DNA of 64,000 nt from Eubacteriaceae bacterium. GTDB lineage: Bacteria > Bacillota > Clostridia > Peptostreptococcales > Anaerovoracaceae. The notes below the pieces were generated by a model. It saw nothing but the letters and a program-made list of their open reading frames with translations, searched no databases and was not told the origin of the DNA. Below, piece after piece: positions 41,376-50,316 of the stretch. The position numbers were made by a program, and so were the translations under genes. Location of the stretch: contig CABIXY010000006.1 in NCBI GenBank assembly GCA_902362805.1, positions 1-64,000 on the forward strand. Reading direction: 5' to 3'. Numbering within the stretch: the stretch's first letter is position 1; each line of letters begins with the position of its first letter.

Positions 41376-42006
41376 TTTCCTTCACCTCCTGCTCATAGCT
41401 CTCCATGAGACTGAGAATAGATTCTGTGTAAGAAGTAGAGGTAGTTCCAGCCAACCATGCTTTCTTTGCTCCATACTCACCCATGTTGTAAGCCATCAAT
41501 GCCTGAGACAAGTCTTCGTATTTTTCAATGTACGAGCCAATAATCTTTGTTCCACAGAACACATTCTGATAAGGATTGAGCATATCTGCCGAATGGAACT
41601 TTTCTTCCAACTGACTATGATTGATTTCATTTATCTGCATGAGACCATAATCATCAGTAGAACTAACCACTTCGGGGTTAAATCCGCTTTCATGCTCAAT
41701 CATCGCTATTACGAGAGACATTGGAACATTTTCATCTGCACATACTTCGTAGATGTAACTCTGTAGGCTGTGAGATAAAGGAACATCATAATAGGTGATT
41801 TCTTCATTTTCAGGAAGGGAATCTCCCGAGTAGGAAATCGGGATTTCAACTGTTTTGGTAACAGTTTCGACTTCCTTTGGTGCGGTCAAACGACCGATGA
41901 AGCACCCAACGACCAACCCTGCGATAACACATAAAGCTAAGATGAAATATGCCTGTGCTACTACGAGCTTTCTTCTGCTGACTTTTCTTGTTGCTGTTTT
42001 AACCAT
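41350..42006 (-). CDS. Membrane-anchored lytic transglycosylase (SLT)
   Basis: 218 residues. Basic N-terminus, one membrane helix at about 14-38, a short stalk, then an SLT domain: ADENVPMSLVIAMIEHESGFNPEV with the catalytic Glu in EHESGF, YGLMQIN, and LMAYNMGEYGAKKAW. Cleaves peptidoglycan glycan strands. Its place in the early, not late, module is odd: a role in the lysogen or at the start of infection is more likely than in lysis. Confidence 0.85.
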   Translation of the reverse strand: MVKTATRKVSRRKLVVAQAYFILALCVIAGLVVGCFIGRLTAPKEVETVTKTVEIPISYSGDSLPENEEITYYDVPLSHSLQSYIYEVCADENVPMSLVIAMIEHESGFNPEVVSSTDDYGLMQINEINHSQLEEKFHSADMLNPYQNVFCGTKIIGSYIEKYEDLSQALMAYNMGEYGAKKAWLAGTTSTSYTESILSLMESYEQEVKENATTSNNE

Positions 42007-42107
42007 TTCTGAAACTCCTTCTCATTTTGTGGGTCTTCGTAAAATTTAGAGATGATACCCACCAACGGACTTGCGAGGTCATTCACCTGTTGTTTTGACA
42101 GGTTCAT
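41961..42107 (-). CDS. Small phage protein
   Basis: 48 residues, MNLSKQQVNDLASPLVGIISKFYEDPQNEKEFQKWLKQQQEKSAE type, helical. Its ATG overlaps the stop of the Cro-like gene (ATGA), so translation is coupled. Overlaps the transglycosylase start. Function unknown. Confidence 0.65.
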   Translation of the reverse strand: MNLSKQQVNDLASPLVGIISKFYEDPQNEKEFQKWLKQQQEKSAEESS

Positions 42108-42295
42108 TTCTTCTCACGTTCTTTAAGAATCTTCTCGCACTCTGCAAGAATCTGCTTTGCTTTGGGGTAGGTATAAACCCCACGGAGAATACTTGACATC
42201 ATGGGCGGTTGAACACTGTAACCTCGCTTTTGCAGTTCCAACATCATGTCCACTTGTGTCATACCAATCTCAGCCATTCTTGACTTGACATTCAC
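42104..42295 (-). CDS. Cro-like helix-turn-helix regulator
   Basis: 63 residues: SRMAEIGMTQVDMMLELQKRGYSVQPPMMSSILRGVYTYPKAKQILAECEKIL has the helix-turn-helix spacing of small phage regulators. First gene of the leftward early operon, facing the cI-like gene across the operator region, so it is the candidate Cro. Confidence 0.75.
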   Translation of the reverse strand: MNVKSRMAEIGMTQVDMMLELQKRGYSVQPPMMSSILRGVYTYPKAKQILAECEKILKEREKK

Positions 42296-42552
42296 TGAAA
42301 ATCACTCCTTTCCGCTATTCTGAAAATCAGAGCCAACCTTGACGAAAAGCGGATTTCATGTTATTATTCTTATTAGCCACAACAAGAATAAGAATCCGCT
42401 TTTCTCCTTGAAAAAGGTATCTTTCAAGGGGCTGGTTTCTTATTGTCAAATCTATATTTCAGATTTGATGTTCTTATTATAATTCTGATTCTTAGAGTTG
42501 TCAATACCCTAAATCTAAAATTCAGAATTAAATTTGAGAGGAGCGATACGGA
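42296..42552. promoter_or_regulatory. Lysis-lysogeny control region
   Basis: 257 bp between divergent regulators. TCTGA/TCAGA half-sites appear at 42319-42331 (palindrome around AAA), and AATTCTGA 42481-42488 faces TCAGAATT 42522-42529 around the early promoter. TCAAATCT 42446-42453 faces AGATTTGA 42461-42468. GAAAAGCGGATT 42344-42355 pairs with AATCCGCTTTTC 42393-42404, a 12-bp stem in the early-transcript leader. These are candidate repressor sites; assignment of a site to a protein is not possible by eye. Confidence 0.65.
42476..42504 (-). promoter_or_regulatory. Leftward early promoter
   Basis: Minus strand TTGACA (42499-42504), 17 bp, TATAAT (42476-42481): a perfect consensus. It drives the Cro-like and replication genes and lies between the AATTCTGA/TCAGAATT half-sites, as expected for a repressed early promoter. 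Confidence 0.85.
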
Positions 42553-42909
42553 ATGACATTTGCCGATAACCTAAAACGAATTTGTTCAGAGCGTGGAACT
42601 AACCCAACAGCTCTATGTAAGGAGCTTGGTCTTAGCACATCGAAGGTAAGTGCTTGGTATAACGGGTCTTTACCCAAACAGGAAGTCATGCTCATGCTTG
42701 CTCGAAAGCTGGACTGCTCTGTTATGGATTTCTTCGCCGATGAAGAAGACCTTCACGAACCTAAAGCCGTGAATGAAGACGAGGAGGATTTGCTGAGAAT
42801 CTATAGAAGTCTTTCTCGCAGAGCAAAGCATGAGTTCATGTCTATGGCGTATGAGTTTGAGAATAGAGAAGAATTAGAAGGGGATAAGGAATCAACTCAT
42901 GCAGTCTAA
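42553..42909 (+). CDS. cI-like repressor (XRE family)
   Basis: 118 residues. N-terminal helix-turn-helix (TFADNLKRICSERGTNPTALCKELGLSTSKVSAWYNGSLPKQEVMLMLARKLDCSVMDFF), then an acidic linker and a short C-terminal helix (LRIYRSLSRRAKHEFMSMAYEF). No peptidase domain, so induction would not be by self-cleavage. Divergent from the Cro-like gene, directly before the integrase. GAGAGGAG precedes the ATG. Confidence 0.85.
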   Translation: MTFADNLKRICSERGTNPTALCKELGLSTSKVSAWYNGSLPKQEVMLMLARKLDCSVMDFFADEEDLHEPKAVNEDEEDLLRIYRSLSRRAKHEFMSMAYEFENREELEGDKESTHAV

Positions 42910-42960
42910 GATTATTCCTTTTGAATTATTAAAACGAAAACGGTTATTGGAGGTGAGATT

Positions 42961-44430
42961 ATCAAAGCGGTAATCTATGCTCGCTATTCGAGCCATAACC
43001 AACGAGAAGAATCCATAGAGGGTCAGCTTCGAGAATGTCAGGAGTTTGCCATAAAGAATGGGTTTGTAGTAATAGATGAATATATTGACAGAGCGATTTC
43101 AGGTAAAACGGATAACCGCCCAAGTTTTCAGCGTCTTATAAAAGACAGTGAAAAAGGACATTTTGACGCTGTGATTATGTACACTCTTGACCGTTTTGCT
43201 CGTAACCGATATGATTCGGCAATTTATAAAGCAAAGCTCAAAAAGAACGGTGTCCGTGTTTTCTATGCGAAACAGCCTATGCCTGATACCCCCGAAGGAA
43301 TCATTTTGGAATCTGTGCTTGAGGGATATGCTGAGTATTACAGTGAAAATCTTGCTCGAAGCATTAAGCGAGGTCTCAAAGAAAACGCCCTCCATAAGAT
43401 AGCGATGGGAAGTCTTGCTCTTGGATATAAAATTGGAGAAAACAGACAATATGAAATAGAACCCGTGGGGGCGAAAGCTGTTCAGGCAATATTCACTATG
43501 TATGCCGAAGGGAAATCACAGACTGAGATTGTGGATTGGCTGAATAATAATGGATTCAAAACTTCACGAGGAAACTCTTTTAATAAAAACAGTCTTGGTA
43601 GGATTTTAAGAAATGATAAATACATAGGCGTTTACCGATATGATGATGTAACTATAGAGGATGCTATACCTTCCATAATAGACAAGCCTTTGTTCGATAA
43701 GGTGCAGTCATTACTCCATCACAACTTTGCTTCACGGGCAAGAAATAAAGCCAAGGAAGACTATCTGCTGTCTACGAAGCTGTTCTGCGGTCATTGTGGT
43801 AGCCCGATGATAGGAGAAAGCGGCACATCAAAGACAGGTAGAATGTATTACTACTACAAATGCGCCAAGCGTAAACGAGGAAAGAGCTGTGAGAAGAAAG
43901 TGGAAAAGAAAGACTGGATAGAAGAATTGGTTGTTCGATATACAGTTTCCCATGTTCTCACAGATGAAAATATAGAGCTTATTGCCACCCGAGCGATGGA
44001 GCTTATAGAAAAAGACCTACAAGATACATCTGTTCTCATAGGTCTACAGGGATTGTTGAAAGATACCAATAAAAAGATTAAGAATCTCATGGCGGCTATC
44101 GAACAAGGTATTATCACCAGCACCACTAAAGAAAGACTTGAGGAGCTGGAACAAGAACGATTAAATATCGAAGGACAAATAGCACGAGAAGAAATGAAAA
44201 AGCCGCTCTTATCGAAGGAGCGCATTGTATATTGGCTCACCTCATTTAAGAGCGGCGATATAAAAGATGTAGAGTATCAACGAAGAATCATAGATACCCT
44301 TGTGAACTCTGTCTTCGTGTATGACAACGGAGACAAAGGGCGAAGAATCGTACTGACCTTCAATGTTTCAGGGAACAATACCCTCACTATCGAGAGTTCG
44401 GATATTGAGGGCATAGCTCCACCAAAATAA
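42961..44430 (+). CDS. Large serine integrase with non-standard start codon
   Basis: 489 residues if read from ATC 42961. Domains: catalytic (KAVIYARYSSHNQREESIEGQ with the active serine; DAVIMYTLDRFARNR), recombinase domain, zinc ribbon (LFCGHCGSPMIGESG..YKCAKRKRGKSCEKK) and a coiled coil (LKDTNKKIKNLMAAIEQG). There is no ATG, GTG or TTG in frame between the stop at 42922 and GTG 43171, which is past the active serine. GGAGG at 42949-42953 is 7 nt before ATC 42961 (ATT 42958 is the alternative). The last codons carry CTCCACCAAA, the attachment core. Confidence 0.9.
   Translation: MKAVIYARYSSHNQREESIEGQLRECQEFAIKNGFVVIDEYIDRAISGKTDNRPSFQRLIKDSEKGHFDAVIMYTLDRFARNRYDSAIYKAKLKKNGVRVFYAKQPMPDTPEGIILESVLEGYAEYYSENLARSIKRGLKENALHKIAMGSLALGYKIGENRQYEIEPVGAKAVQAIFTMYAEGKSQTEIVDWLNNNGFKTSRGNSFNKNSLGRILRNDKYIGVYRYDDVTIEDAIPSIIDKPLFDKVQSLLHHNFASRARNKAKEDYLLSTKLFCGHCGSPMIGESGTSKTGRMYYYYKCAKRKRGKSCEKKVEKKDWIEELVVRYTVSHVLTDENIELIATRAMELIEKDLQDTSVLIGLQGLLKDTNKKIKNLMAAIEQGIITSTTKERLEELEQERLNIEGQIAREEMKKPLLSKERIVYWLTSFKSGDIKDVEYQRRIIDTLVNSVFVYDNGDKGRRIVLTFNVSGNNTLTIESSDIEGIAPPK
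44417..44426. repeat. attR core of prophage / attL of second island
   Basis: CTCCACCAAA, identical to 925-934, within the last codons of the serine integrase. It marks the right end of the prophage and the left end of the decayed tyrosine-integrase island. Inferred from repeat identity and position. Confidence 0.75.
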
Positions 44431-44435
44431 CATTG

Positions 44436-44465
44436 AAAAACCAACGTTTCTAGACGTTGGTTTTT
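44436..44465. terminator. Bidirectional terminator
   Basis: AAAAACCAACGT (44436-44447), 6-nt loop, ACGTTGGTTTTT (44454-44465): a perfect 12-bp stem ending in T on both strands. It separates the serine integrase (plus) from the tyrosine integrase remnant (minus). Confidence 0.9.
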
Positions 44466-45260
44466 ATTTGGCTACATTTTGACTACAATTTTTGATTTTT
44501 GAGTAATAATTATTTAGTTCGTTTGAAATTTGATCATCGACATTGTTGAACAGATATTCATAGGTTTCTGCCGTAATCCGTGTGTTGGCGTGTCCTAATC
44601 GCTTGGATATGTCTATAATTTTTGTCCCCCTATCTGATAACATGGCAGCATGGGTATGACGAAGGTCATGTATCGTGGCTTTTTTAAGTCCATGTTTAGC
44701 CTGAAAATAAGTGAACCATTTATACAGATTACGTGGGTGTTGCGGACTGCCAGTGACCGTTACAGCGATATAACCACTTTCTTGATATTCCTGCCCCATC
44801 TTTTCTTTCAAATCGTCTTGAAAGTCTCGTAAATCATTTAGCATTTCCATAACAAACACAGGCACAGAAATCTTCCTGATGGAGTTCTCGCTTTTTGGTG
44901 TATCTGTTACAATCCCAACGGTGGATACGTACAACCGTTCTCGCTGAATGCTGATTGTATTATTGACGAAATCAACATCACTCCATTTAAGCCCCATTAT
45001 TTCCCCATTGCGCATCCCTGTAAAAAGAACAAGATGTAGAAGTGTGGCGTGTGTAATTGACCTAGGTTTTTTTTTATTCGGCTAACAAAAGTGACAGCAG
45101 ATGCTTCACTTCCTCACGGTTATAGTATTTATCTGCTGTTGTGGTATTTAGCGCAACAGCCTCTAAATTTCCATCATCTCCGATTTCGTATTCGTTGGGT
45201 TTCACAGCAATTCTTGTGCATGGATTTTTGTTGGTAATTTCCAAATCGTAAATAGCATAT
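44464..45260 (-). pseudogene. Tyrosine integrase remnant, truncated and frameshifted
   Basis: C-terminal part of a Tn916-type tyrosine recombinase. The catalytic residues survive: FTGMRNGEI (Arg), ATIHDLRHTHAAM (His-x-x-Arg), GHANTRITAETY (His and Tyr). The reading frame breaks in an A-run near 45070-45080 (…HLLSLLLAE in one frame, ITHATLLHLVLFTGM in the next). The N-terminal arm is missing: integrase sequence stops at about 45260, where VirB4 sequence begins on the other strand, so a deletion or recombination joined them. It lies just inside the left att copy, the usual place for such an integrase. Confidence 0.85.
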
Positions 45261-46868
45261 GTGTATACAGTGCTTAACAACGATACTGCCATTGATTTTG
45301 TCACAAAGATCATGGACCGCAAGCAGAACAGGATGCTTTCTATTGATATCATCCCCGTTTCCATGGGAGAGGCTCTTCGTGATGTGGAAAAACGCCTGCT
45401 TGGCGTGGATACCAATATCACGCAGTGGCAGAGACGGCAGAACGCCAATAACAATTTTACGGCAGAGGTTCCATATGATATGGAATTACAGAGAAAGCAG
45501 CTCCGCGAGTTTCTGGATGACCTGCAGACCCGCGACCAGAGGATGATGCTCGCGACACTTACGATTGTGCATACAGCGGATACGTTGGAAGAACTAAATC
45601 GGAACACGAAAGCGATACAGGCGGTAGGGCAGGAAAGCCTGTGCCAGATTGGAATTTTAAAAATCCAGCAGGTGGACGGGCTTAATACGGTTTTACCGGT
45701 CGGAGATAAAAAGCTGTGCTTGTCCCGAACTCTGACAACAGAAGCCTTGTCAGCATTCGTACCTTTTCGAGTGCAGGATGTAAAGCATACGCACGGTATC
45801 TATTATGGACAGAATGTGGAGTGCCGAAATATGATCATTGCAGACAGGAGAAACCTACTCAATGGGAATTCCTTTGTTCTGGGTGTATCTGGTTCTGGAA
45901 AGTCTTTTGCAGCGAAGAGTGAAATTACAAATTTAATGCTGTCAAGTGATGCGGACATCATCATTCTTGACCCGGAGCGGGAGTATACGCCATTAGTACG
46001 GTGGTGGAGATTTCAGCGGCGAGCGATGCCCATATCAATGCCATGGACATGCACAGGGACTATGGGGAAGTCAATCCCGTTATAGAAAAATCCCAGTTCC
46101 TGCAATCCTTATGCGAGCGATTATTGCAGGGCATCATTTTGGCAAGGGGCAGCAGTCCATCATTGACCGTGCACGGAAAATGTGTACCGGTACTATCTGC
46201 AGGGAAATTACCAGGGAGTGCCGCCAACGTTACAGGATTTTCGTGATGAGCTTCTGCAGCAGCCTGAACCTGAGGCGCAGTCCCTTGCTCTGGAACTGGA
46301 ACTGTTTACTACAGGCAGTTTGAACACCTTTGCAAAACAGACGAATGTAGATACGCAGAACCGTCTTTTGTGCTATGACATATTGGAGCTCGGAGATCAG
46401 CTGAAAGCGGTGGGGATGCTTGTCATCCTGGATAATATATTAAACCGCATCACGAAAAACCGCATGGCGGGAAAGCAGACATTCATCTATATTGATGAAA
46501 TTTATCTTCTCTTCCTGTATGAGTATGCTGCCCAGTTTCTGTTCAAACTTTGGAAGCGCGTCCGCAAATACGGTGCATTTTGTACAGGCATCACCCAGGA
46601 CGTGGAAGATCTGCTGCAGTCTCACACAGCGAGGGCAATGCTGTCAAATTCGGAATTCGTCATCATGCTGAATCAGGCTGCCATCAATCGGGCAGAACTG
46701 GCGAAGCTGCTCAATATTTCGGACAACCAGCTATCCTATATTACCAACGTGGAGGCAGGCAGGGGATTGATCAAAGTGGGGAATACACTGGTTCCATTTG
46801 AAAACAGTTTCCCTAAAAATACAGAATTGTACAGGCTGATGACGACCAAAATGGGCGAAGGGGTATAA
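45261..46868 (+). pseudogene. VirB4/TraE-type conjugation ATPase, degraded
   Basis: Fragment of the ATPase that powers type IV secretion in conjugation. The first stretch (to about 46015) holds GVSGSGKSFAAKSEI (Walker A) and ADIIILDPEREY (Walker B). Sequence then moves between frames near 46015 and 46150-46190 (DAHINAMDMHRDYGEVNPVIEKSQFLQ and YYLQGNYQGVPPTLQDFRDELL), ending with FIYIDEIYLLF and IKVGNTLVPFENSFP. The N-terminus is missing. Non-functional. Confidence 0.85.
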
Positions 46869-47329
46869 CCATGGCAGAGATCAAGACCAGGGAAAAAAGC
46901 TGGAAAACGCTAAACCTTTGAAATCAAAGCGTGTTCAAATAAAGACGAGAAAGCAGATGAAGCTTCGATGGATACAGACGAGAAAGACGGCGCAGAGAAA
47001 TTTGAAAGATAGGACGAATGTTACAGGAAGTGATGAGCGCTGCGATTATGCCGGGCCGGAGTCTTACGCAGAAAACACGGTGCAGTCCGCATCAAAAAGG
47101 GCCGTAAATCAAGGCAGAGGCCTTTTGATGGAGCAGAGCGGGAAGAGGAGACAGGAAAAATACAAGGTAACGAAAGAAAACCTTGTACATGCCAATGAGG
47201 CAGGAATATATTCTGATAAGGCAGGGGCGGATTTGACGTCCCCGCCTTACCAGAGGGAACGCCAGCTGAAAGCAAAAAAATCTTTCTTTCGCAGACGTGC
47301 GATGAGGAATCAATATGTTCAAAAGCTGA

Positions 47330-47339
47330 GGCGTGAGGG
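47330..47339. repeat. IS target-site duplication, left
   Basis: GGCGTGAGGG, repeated exactly at 49010-49019 on the other side of the IS. A 10-bp direct repeat is within the usual range for IS4-type elements. Confidence 0.85.
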
Positions 47340-49009
47340 CAATGCCATTAAGTTATGACGAAGACAGAAAGACCTCATACTGAAAAAAAGTATGGGGTCT
47401 TTTTTTCATTTAGTATTGACAGGTCAATCAAAATGTGCGGCCGCTTTTACCAGAGAAAGGAACGATGGTAAAAGCGGCCCTTGTAATAAGTGAACCATCC
47501 GGTTCAACAAAATTACAAGGAGGACGCTTTATGAAACCCGAGAAAATTTATGAAAGAATCAAAGACTGTGTCAGACGGATCGAGGCACGCAGGGAAGACT
47601 ACGTCTCCCGCCCCGGCAAAGATTTCACACGCACCAGGAAGATCTCTTTCTATGACTGCATGATGTCTGTCATCTGTATGCATGGCGGCACGCTTTTTTC
47701 TGAAATACTGGAGTACTTTTCCAGGGATGCCGGCAGCACCGGCCTGCCTACTGTTTCAGCCTACCTCCAGCAGAGGGCAAAGATAAAACAAAGTACCTTT
47801 GAGGAACTGTTTGCATCCACCACCAATTTAAACGGACAGGAACGGTACCATCACGGCTACCGGCTGCTTGCTGCTGACGGCAGCGATGTACAGGTCCCCA
47901 CCAACCCCGAAGACGAGGGTACATATTTCCCCGGCACGAACGGGCAGAGGCCATATAACCTCATCCATCTCAACGCCCTTTATGACATCCTGTCCAATAC
48001 CTACCAGGACGTCATCGTGCAGGACAGGTACCATTGCGCGGAGCAGGCCGCCCTTAACCGGATGGTGGATGATTCCTCCATAGGGCGGGCCATCGTGATT
48101 GCAGACCGCGGATATGAATCCTACAACGTGATGGCCCATATACAGGAAAAGGGATGGCGCTACCTGATACGTGTCAAGGACATCGGTGGGAACGGGATCG
48201 TCAGCAGGCTCGACCTGCCTGACGCTGAAGAATTCGACATCCGTATCGACCTGCAGGTGACGAGGAAGAACTCAAAGGAGACCGGGGAGCTGTTCAAGGA
48301 CAGGAACAGTTACCGTTATGCACCGCCCAATTCCAGGCTGGATTACCTGCCCGCCCGTTCAGTGTATAAGGAGGACGCTGTCTTTTACAGGATCCCCTTC
48401 AGGGCGGTGAGGTTCAGGATCAGGGAAGGGCAGCATGAGACCGTGGTGACGAACCTCCCGGAAGACGGATTCCCGGCCGCAGAGCTGAAAGAACTTTATG
48501 CTATGCGCTGGGGGATCGAGACATCCTTCAGGACGTTGAAATACAATGTGGGGATGCTCTGCTTCCATTCCGTGAAGAAAGGGCTTGTCCTGCAGGAACT
48601 CTTTGCAAGGCTGGCCTTCTTCAACATCACCGCCTGTATGTCGTCAGTCCCTTTACAGCAGCAGTCCGAAAGGAAGTATGCGTATAAGGTGAATGTTTCA
48701 AATGCAGTCCTGATATGCAGAAAGCTATTCCTGGAGCGGATTCCCCCCAGGACAGCATACGGCCTGATAGTAAAGTCCGTAGTACCAATACGGAACAACC
48801 GCAGCTTTGAGAGAAAGGCGCATTCAAGAATAGCCATCAACTTCATTTGCAGGATATCATAAATCCGGGCATCTGCATACTGGTTTTTCTGCCATCTGTG
48901 TGGCTTTTTTGGCATGCCGTAAAACAAGGGCCTGCAGACAAAGAAAAAAGACCCCATACTTTTTTTCAGTATGAGGTCTTTCTGTCTTCGTCATAACTTA
49001 ATGACATTG
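47340..49009 (+). mobile_element. IS4-family insertion sequence, intact
   Basis: 1670 bp. Terminal inverted repeats of about 60 bp: CAATGCCATTAAGTTATG at the left and the complement of CAATGTCATTAAGTTATG at the right, continuing through GACGAAGACAGAAAGACC. Bounded by the 10-bp duplication GGCGTGAGGG. One transposase gene fills it. The intact repeats and duplication mean a recent insertion into the already damaged hydrolase gene. Confidence 0.92.
47531..48862 (+). CDS. IS4-family DDE transposase
   Basis: 443 residues from ATG 47531 (GGAGG 7 nt upstream). DDE-type catalytic residues: LLAADGSDVQVP (first Asp), AIVIADRGYES (second Asp), and the IS4 signature Y-x2-R-x3-E-x6-K in YAMRWGIETSFRTLK. 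Full length, so probably active. Moves the IS by cut-and-paste. Confidence 0.92.
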   Translation: MKPEKIYERIKDCVRRIEARREDYVSRPGKDFTRTRKISFYDCMMSVICMHGGTLFSEILEYFSRDAGSTGLPTVSAYLQQRAKIKQSTFEELFASTTNLNGQERYHHGYRLLAADGSDVQVPTNPEDEGTYFPGTNGQRPYNLIHLNALYDILSNTYQDVIVQDRYHCAEQAALNRMVDDSSIGRAIVIADRGYESYNVMAHIQEKGWRYLIRVKDIGGNGIVSRLDLPDAEEFDIRIDLQVTRKNSKETGELFKDRNSYRYAPPNSRLDYLPARSVYKEDAVFYRIPFRAVRFRIREGQHETVVTNLPEDGFPAAELKELYAMRWGIETSFRTLKYNVGMLCFHSVKKGLVLQELFARLAFFNITACMSSVPLQQQSERKYAYKVNVSNAVLICRKLFLERIPPRTAYGLIVKSVVPIRNNRSFERKAHSRIAINFICRIS

Positions 49010-49019
49010 GGCGTGAGGG
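49010..49019. repeat. IS target-site duplication, right
   Basis: GGCGTGAGGG, identical to 47330-47339. Removing the IS and this copy (1680 bp, a multiple of three) rejoins the hydrolase frame. Confidence 0.85.
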
Positions 49020-49746
49020 TGGCTTTCAGGAGGGGACTACATACGGGCCATTCGGCACTCCTGAAAGCCGTGCGCCTGCTTTCCTTAAAACCCCATCGAC
49101 ATCTGCGTCTAAAAGGGATCATCTGAAAGTAAAAGTCCCTCCTGCAGCTTATGGATGGATACTGTCTGCCAGCGGGTTATTCGCCATGGTTCTTATCGTC
49201 ATCATCATGCTCGCTTCGGTCATGGCTCTGCATGGCGATGAAGAAGGCGGAAACATTCCTGAGAATGAAACCATTGTGGAAGTGGCAGAATCGCAGATCG
49301 GCAATCAAGGCGGCAGGCCTTACTGGAGCTGGTACGGTTTTACGGAGCATGTAGACTGGTGCGCCTGTTTTGTCAGCTGGTGCGCCGATCAGTGCGGGTA
49401 TATTGACGAGGGGAAAGCACCGAAGTTTTCGTACTGCCAGGATGGCGTCAGTTGGTTCATATCGAAAAAAAGCTGGTATCGCAGCAGCATATCCCCGCGG
49501 CCTGGCATGATTATATTCTTTGACTGGGACGGCAATGGGACAAGCGACCATGTAGGCATTGTGAAGGACTGCAGGGATGGAATCGTATATACCATAGAGG
49601 GGAACAGCGGAGACCAGTGTAGAGAGATGTGGTATACAGTCGGGAGTAGTGCGATATACGGGTATGGAGGGATATAAAGAGTACTATAGTAGTTATATAA
49701 AGATTGATTGGTGGATAATTTTGCTATTTTCAGATAAAATATTATC

Positions 49747-50100
49747 ATGAAGAATAGCGAAGAAATGACGGATTTTTACAAAGAAGTTGGCACCAGGATA
49801 CGACAATTAAGGGATCAAAGAAAGATAACGCAAGAAGAATTAGCAGCTGCAATGGAATTGACTCCGATGACGATTCATAGCATTGAGGCGGGTAAAACCA
49901 AAACAAGTGCTTATAATTTTATCCAAATAGCAGGATCCTTAGATGTATCAGTGCTAGATTTGTTGTACGATGATTTTGGAGAGACGGATGAACATTTACG
50001 CGAATGTTTCTTAAAGGCTGCTTCGTTAGACGATGCTAAGAAGGGAATTGTTTGCGAAATAATTGAAATTTTGATTAAAAAATTGGAAGATATGGAATAA
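49747..50100 (+). CDS. XRE-family regulator
   Basis: 117 residues. YKEVGTRIRQLRDQRKITQEELAAAMELTPMTIHSIEAGKTKTSAYNFIQIAGSLDVSVLDLLY is a full helix-turn-helix domain; the rest is helical (LKAASLDDAKKGIVCEIIEILIKKL). No ribosome site is evident, and an AT-rich -10-like TAAAAT lies just before the ATG, so it may be leaderless. It may regulate the sigma/anti-sigma locus that follows. Confidence 0.82.
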   Translation: MKNSEEMTDFYKEVGTRIRQLRDQRKITQEELAAAMELTPMTIHSIEAGKTKTSAYNFIQIAGSLDVSVLDLLYDDFGETDEHLRECFLKAASLDDAKKGIVCEIIEILIKKLEDME

Positions 50101-50316
50101 AAATTTAGGAGGCTTGAAAAAAGTCTTCTTTTTTTGTGTAATGAATTGCAAAATCTTCAGTATAAGTATTATGTGAAAAGTCATTTCTTCTTAATAGAGT
50201 AAAATGAAAGTTTTGAGATTATTGTAATTATGTTATAATAATGTAGTAACGGTTACAGGTAATTTTAAAATCAATTCTGAAGTGCGAAAATCGAAAATTA
50301 AGGAGATAGAGTAAAT

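Larger units (their letters stand above)
925..44426. mobile_element. Prophage with serine integrase, inserted at ssrA
   Basis: About 43.5 kb bounded by the direct repeat CTCCACCAAA. It contains a full set of modules: serine integrase and repressor on plus, and early, packaging, head, tail, DGR and lysis genes on minus. Terminase, portal, capsid, tape measure, endolysin and integrase reading frames are uninterrupted, so the phage looks genetically complete. The tail-tube, connector and tape-measure set indicates a long non-contractile (siphovirus) tail; no sheath gene was seen. An accessory cassette (about 24.24-27.1 kb) separates the two terminase genes. Confidence 0.85.
46871..49677 (+). pseudogene. 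Conjugative CHAP-domain wall hydrolase, split by IS
   Basis: Start MAEIKTREK-like at 46871, with a frameshift within about 17 codons; the main frame then runs from 46918 to 47339 and, after the IS and one target copy, from 49020 to 49677. N-terminal part is basic and disordered. A membrane segment (SASGLFAMVLIVIIMLASVMAL) lies at about 49162-49227, followed by a CHAP/NlpC-type hydrolase domain (VDWCACFVSWCADQCGY with the catalytic Cys, SDHVGIVKDC with the His, IEGNSGDQC). Such proteins open the wall during conjugation. Confidence 0.85.

Noticed and set aside
43099..43449. Minus-strand frames inside the serine integrase
   Set aside because: Antisense to a conserved domain; no start signals.
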